Assembly (NCBI GenBank): GCA_913056125.1
Contig: CAJXNC010000010.1
Coordinates: 1 to 64,000, forward strand
Reading direction: 5' to 3'
Origin: an uncultured Altererythrobacter sp.
GTDB lineage: Bacteria > Pseudomonadota > Alphaproteobacteria > Sphingomonadales > Sphingomonadaceae
DNA: 64,000 bases
A program made the position numbers and the translations under genes. Of this stretch, positions 61,401 through 64,000 are shown one piece after another (within the stretch, counting starts at the first letter, position 1; each line of letters starts with the position of its first letter). The notes beneath the pieces were generated by a model. It saw only the letters and a list, made by a program, of their open reading frames with translations. It did no database searches and was not told the origin of the DNA.

Positions 61401-61917
61401 CGAGACCGCGGCAAGGCGCGGGGTGCTGATGCACAGCCTGCTCGAGCGCCTGCCGGGCGTGCCAGTAGCCGAACGCGAGGCGCAGGGCCGTCATTGGCTC
61501 AGGCGGCAGGCCGGTGACCTTCCCGACCCCGATCGAGAGGACATGTTGGCGCGCGCGCTGACCGTGATTTCCGAACCGGGCTGGGCGGACTTGTTCGGAC
61601 CCGACGCGCTGGCAGAGGTGCCGCTTGCCGCCACGGTGGAGGGACAGGTCATTGCCGGCACGGCGGACCGCCTGCTGGTGACGGCCGAGAAGGTGCGCGT
61701 AGTCGATTTCAAGACCGCGCGCCGCCCGCCGGGTTCGCTCGAAGAAATCCCCGACGGGATCGTCAAGCAGATGGGCGCCTATGCTGCCGCTCTGGCCGCG
61801 ATCTTCCCCGACAAGTCGGTGGAAGCGGCAGTGCTTTATACGCAGACGCCGCTATTGATTGAGATTCCGGGGGATATCCTTGCTGCCAACAAACCCCGCT
61901 TGGCCCCGATTGAGTAA
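58462..61917 (+). CDS. addA: AddAB helicase-nuclease subunit AddA
   Basis: The 1151-aa UvrD/Rep-family helicase has Walker A LSASAGTGKTQVLSARVL, LTFTKAGATEMATRV, IDTIHAFAQ, ILIDEAQDTNEAQW, VVGDYKQAIFRFQG, VMTVHGSKGLQAPIVILAD and LYVAMTRAEEALFI, with a RecB-like nuclease at the C-terminus (ITGTADRLL-like VIAGTADRLLV...VVDFKTARRPP). ATG 58462 overlaps the addB stop by 4 bp; the frame extension upstream lies inside addB. Confidence 0.95.
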   Translation: MSGAGKVFPLQGNQKQAVDPRDSVWLSASAGTGKTQVLSARVLRLLLRKDVRPEQLLCLTFTKAGATEMATRVNAVLARWVRMKDEALGADLLAIGAKNTPETRERARTLFASVLDCPGGGLRIDTIHAFAQYLLSAFPIEANIAPGTRPMEDRDRELLAHRVLEDLVGRWEKQGDKASISALEDLSIRMGADGARSWMMRCAQTRAAFFGPGALQPPMRPRINALLGIGEDETREQLAEWCSDEEFDVAALRRVGDAYAAWGTKSALSYLAPIEAWLAASSVQRFEDCLALKQALFNDKGELKYQNSILKQDPGVDGAGADLLQALDTVLARKALFDVADFITPALAIGRQFALDWDEAKQREGLVDFDDLIRQAAELLGTAGLGEWIRYKLDRQFDHILIDEAQDTNEAQWSIVDALTGDFFTGLGQRDGKLRTIFVVGDYKQAIFRFQGTSPENFASARERYRKQMAEWADNAAELQLNFEARELVELGLGRSYRTAQDVLTFVDRAIETIGPERFGRIDHEDHVGDAERPGLVTLWQPVPAIPDDEDEDGAADGWISAPERRMADRIAAQVKQWMREGFPLVKGGKRNATPGDVMVLVRKRRELAGLVVARLHAARVPVAGVDRLRLGAPLAVKDLIAALRFAAQPADSLSLASLLVSPIFGWSQEDLLQHGYHEERVPLWDHLRDCADSKVQQSIESLRDLLRIADFEPPQAMLHWMLVGPWRARSKLIARLGSEAADPIDELLNAALAYSASHTPSLQGFLQWFAANDEELKRDAEGASGQVRVMTVHGSKGLQAPIVILADACGNPDTSRMRGLELEEKLPGGEGRKVPLPDLRKEEKVGPILEVEEAEKAAEREEHWRLLYVAMTRAEEALFIGGALGKREKAPAEDSWYAQLAPLFEGEELADPIWGMRKEIGGSPDPVAKRDGAAAAGTIALPDWALHPIGPEPRPPRPLAPSSAGEDHGSDPPLPPEIAETAARRGVLMHSLLERLPGVPVAEREAQGRHWLRRQAGDLPDPDREDMLARALTVISEPGWADLFGPDALAEVPLAATVEGQVIAGTADRLLVTAEKVRVVDFKTARRPPGSLEEIPDGIVKQMGAYAAALAAIFPDKSVEAAVLYTQTPLLIEIPGDILAANKPRLAPIE

Positions 61918-61987
61918 TGCTTTGCGCCTGTGCCATTGCCTGCGCCGAAAGCGCGCCTAGATATGGGCCAATAACAGGAGATATTCC

Positions 61988-62308
61988 ATGGCCACGAAGA
62001 CCATCACCGATGCCAGTTTCCAGGAAGATGTGATCGATTCGGACAAGCCCGTCCTCGTCGATTTCTGGGCCGACTGGTGCGGCCCCTGCAAGATGATTGC
62101 ACCCGCGCTGGAAGAGATCAGCGACGAGCTGGAGGGCCAGGTGACTATCGCCAAGATGGACATCATGGAAAATCCCGATGTTCCCGGCGCAATGGGGGTG
62201 CAGTCGATCCCCTTCCTCGTCCTGTTCAAGGACGGCAAGCCGGTAGCGCACAAGATGGGTGCTGCACCCAAGAGCCAGCTCAAGGGCTGGATCGAAAGCG
62301 TTATCTAG
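61988..62308 (+). CDS. trxA: Thioredoxin
   Basis: The 106-aa protein has the WCGPCK active site (C31, C34), the cis-Pro in VQSIPFLVLFKDG and the usual thioredoxin length. It reduces protein disulfides in the cytoplasm, and could serve the peroxiredoxin encoded upstream. It lies 70 bp after addA in the same direction, possibly with its own promoter, and converges with the next gene. Confidence 0.96.
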   Translation: MATKTITDASFQEDVIDSDKPVLVDFWADWCGPCKMIAPALEEISDELEGQVTIAKMDIMENPDVPGAMGVQSIPFLVLFKDGKPVAHKMGAAPKSQLKGWIESVI

Positions 62309-62322
62309 GCTGGCGGGACGGA

Positions 62323-63120
62323 TCAGGGCAGGGCGTCGAGCCGCCCGGCCAATTCGTCCCACAATTGAGGGCTGGCCGCCCCGATCAGCCCTTTGCGGGC
62401 CCATTCATCGACGCGGTAGGGTGAGCCGTCATAGCGCGCGGCTTTCCCGCCAGCTTCGTTGAGCCAGAGGCATCCGGCGGCATGGTCCCATGCTAGCGTG
62501 CGCTCGAACACCGATACATCGTTCACTCCCAGGCCGAGCCGCGGATATTGCTCCGCCGCGCAATAGGGGATGTCGGTCAGCCGGTAATGCGGGGCGATCT
62601 CTTCCATCATCGCCACGCGCTGGCCCTGGTCCATGAAGATCATCGAAATGGCCGCCACAGGTACGGATTGGCCCGTGCCTCGTGCGTTCACCTTCTCGCC
62701 ATCGATAAAGGCGCCCTGGCCCCTATGCGCGGCGCAGAAGCGTTCGGTCAGGCAATCGTAGATCCAGCCCGATTGCGCTTCGCCGCCATCGGCGCGGGCG
62801 ATCAAGATGCCGAATGGCGGTTGCCCGCTGGCAAAATTGCGGGTGCCGTCCACCGGATCGACTATCCAGCAAGCCTCGTCGAGCGCGCGTAGCACGGTGG
62901 CATCGGCATGGGCGCTTTCCTCTCCGACGACCGGGAGGTCGGCCAGCTTGGTCAGGCTTTCGGTCAGCAGAGCTTCGGCCTCGCGGTCGGCAATGGTGAC
63001 GGGGTCATTGCCACCCTTGTCCTGCACTTCGCCGGCCTTGAGGTTGCGGTAACGCGGGAGGATCGCCTTTGCGCTCACCTCGCGCATCAGCGCCAGGATC
63101 TCGCGATCGAGAATGCTCAT
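62323..63120 (-). CDS. Inositol monophosphatase-family protein
   Basis: The 265-aa protein has the metal-dependent IMPase motifs: GEESAHAD, WIVDPVDGTRNFASGQPPFGI and WDHAAGCLWLNEAGGKAARYDG. The family covers inositol-1-phosphatase, histidinol phosphatase (HisN) and CysQ-like enzymes. The neighbouring argJ hints at amino-acid metabolism but does not decide. ATG 63120; the frame extends upstream through argJ as a shadow. Confidence 0.85.
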   Translation of the reverse strand: MSILDREILALMREVSAKAILPRYRNLKAGEVQDKGGNDPVTIADREAEALLTESLTKLADLPVVGEESAHADATVLRALDEACWIVDPVDGTRNFASGQPPFGILIARADGGEAQSGWIYDCLTERFCAAHRGQGAFIDGEKVNARGTGQSVPVAAISMIFMDQGQRVAMMEEIAPHYRLTDIPYCAAEQYPRLGLGVNDVSVFERTLAWDHAAGCLWLNEAGGKAARYDGSPYRVDEWARKGLIGAASPQLWDELAGRLDALP

Positions 63121-63130
63121 GAGCGCCCCC

Positions 63131-64000
63131 TCACGATCGATAATCGGCGTTGATCGAAATGTATCCGTGGGTGAGGTCGCAGGTCCAAACGGTAGCATGG
63201 CCAGCGCCGAGGCCGATATCGACCGCGATGTCGATCTCCTGCCCGGCAAGGTGCTTGGCGACCGGAGCTTCGTCATAGTCGGGCAGGGGCAGGCCGTCTT
63301 TCGCGGCCCAGATGCCGCCGAAGCCGATGGAGAGCTTGTCCCGGTCTGCTGGCTCACCCGCCTTGCCGACAGCCATGACCACGCGGCCCCAATTGGCGTC
63401 TTCCCCGGCAATGGCGGTCTTCACCAGAGGGGAGTTGGCGATGGCGAGACCGATACGGCGCGCGCTTTCGTCCGAAACCGCACCGCTCACATCGATGGAG
63501 ATGAATTTCTGCGCGCCTTCGCCGTCGCGTACCACGAGATGGGCGAGCTGGCGGCACAGATCCTCCAGCGCGGCCATGAAGGCATCGGCGCCGGGGCTGT
63601 CGAAACTCGATAGCGGGGCATTGCCGGCCTTGCCGGTGGCGAAGGCGAGTACGGTGTCGCTGGTCGAAGTGTCGCTATCGACCGTGATGCAAGAATAGCT
63701 CTTCTCGTTCGCGGCGGAGAGGCATTGCTGCAGGAAAGCGGGCGTCACGGCGGCATCGGTGAAGATGTAACCGAGCATGGTCGCCATGTCGGGCGCGATC
63801 ATGCCGCTGCCCTTGATGAAGCCGTTCAGCGTCACGCGCGTATCGCCGAGCATGGCCGAGGTCGTCGCGCCCTTGGCGAAAGTGTCGGTCGTGCCGATCG
63901 TGTTGGCCGCATCTTCCCATGAACAGGGCTCTGCGGTCAGCGCGGCCGCCACGCCTGCCTCGGCCTTGTCCTTGGGCAAGGGAACACCGATCACGCCGGT
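63131..64000 (-). CDS. argJ: Glutamate N-acetyltransferase / ornithine acetyltransferase, 3' part
   Basis: ArgJ transfers acetyl from N-acetylornithine to glutamate in the cyclic arginine pathway. The window holds about the last 289 residues and the N-terminal part lies past base 64000. The self-cleavage and nucleophile region reads GSGMIAPDMATMLGYIFTDA with the catalytic Thr in MATML. Other matches are CITVDSDTSTSDTV, GEDANWGRVVMAVGKAGEPAD and the C-terminal DLTHGYISINADYRS. It is followed 10 bp later on the same strand by the inositol monophosphatase-family gene. Confidence 0.95.
   Translation of the reverse strand, partial: TGVIGVPLPKDKAEAGVAAALTAEPCSWEDAANTIGTTDTFAKGATTSAMLGDTRVTLNGFIKGSGMIAPDMATMLGYIFTDAAVTPAFLQQCLSAANEKSYSCITVDSDTSTSDTVLAFATGKAGNAPLSSFDSPGADAFMAALEDLCRQLAHLVVRDGEGAQKFISIDVSGAVSDESARRIGLAIANSPLVKTAIAGEDANWGRVVMAVGKAGEPADRDKLSIGFGGIWAAKDGLPLPDYDEAPVAKHLAGQEIDIAVDIGLGAGHATVWTCDLTHGYISINADYRS

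Noticed and set aside
1-64000. CRISPR arrays, insertion sequences, prophage genes, rRNA operon
   Set aside because: I saw no regularly spaced repeats, transposase or integrase other than XerD, phage structural genes or rRNA sequence.

Overview
The window looks like a gene-dense piece of an alphaproteobacterial chromosome, most probably from the order Sphingomonadales (Erythrobacteraceae-like). This is inferred from gene content: a C4-pathway 5-aminolevulinate synthase, an FNR/FnrL-type regulator, a DivL-type tyrosine pseudokinase, alphaproteobacterial AddAB, an RNA leader resembling the speF motif, and high-GC coding sequence with frequent GTG/TTG starts and 4-bp ATGA/GTGA gene overlaps. I see no phage, insertion sequence, CRISPR array or rRNA. 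No stretch over 300 bp lacks a gene; the longest gaps are 12935-13199 and 50791-51028.

Region by region. 1-4.9 kb: tRNA-Met, fnrL, then otsB, a GH15 glycosidase and otsA, a compact trehalose operon. 4.9-11 kb: two overlapping MAPEG genes, a threonine dehydratase-like enzyme, and a polyamine-related area with a deoxyhypusine synthase-like gene and an ornithine decarboxylase behind a structured leader, separated by a DUF3137/LemA pair. 11-15.4 kb: sulfotransferase, two lipoproteins (one with a haem motif), hemA and murI. 15.4-17.3 kb: two paralogous membrane-tethered LuxR-type regulators with C-terminal EF-hands, the least explained proteins here. 17.5-25.4 kb: plsY, dprA, two related membrane proteins, topA, a small secreted protein and a DHA2-type MFS pump. 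25.4-32.5 kb: the lepB-rnc-era operon, pgi, an isoprenylcysteine methyltransferase-like protein, an NRAMP-like transporter with altered metal-site motifs, and a stand-alone SIR2-like protein.

32.5-43.4 kb: glutathione reductase, DUF488, an FMN-binding protein, aroK-aroB, a two-gene secreted/membrane unit leading into xerD, accA, an M48 lipoprotein protease, two Flp pilins and mutT. 43.4-50.8 kb: tRNA-Arg, hemerythrin, phospholipase D-folE, murA, an acid phosphatase lipoprotein, peroxiredoxin, and ahcY behind a structured leader. 51-62 kb: a tightly overlapping chain divL-tsaE-amgK-murU-addB-addA, then trxA. The window ends with an inositol monophosphatase-family gene and the 3' part of argJ.

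Most of the window is housekeeping: cell-wall precursors and recycling (murI, murA, amgK, murU), recombination (dprA, xerD, addAB, topA), haem, trehalose, polyamine and methyl-cycle metabolism. Points deserving attention are the LuxR-TM-EF-hand pair, the deoxyhypusine synthase-like enzyme with a changed active-site residue, the ahcY leader with crossing stems, the SIR2-like gene facing the NRAMP-like gene across an 18-bp palindrome, and the probable non-standard start of xerD.
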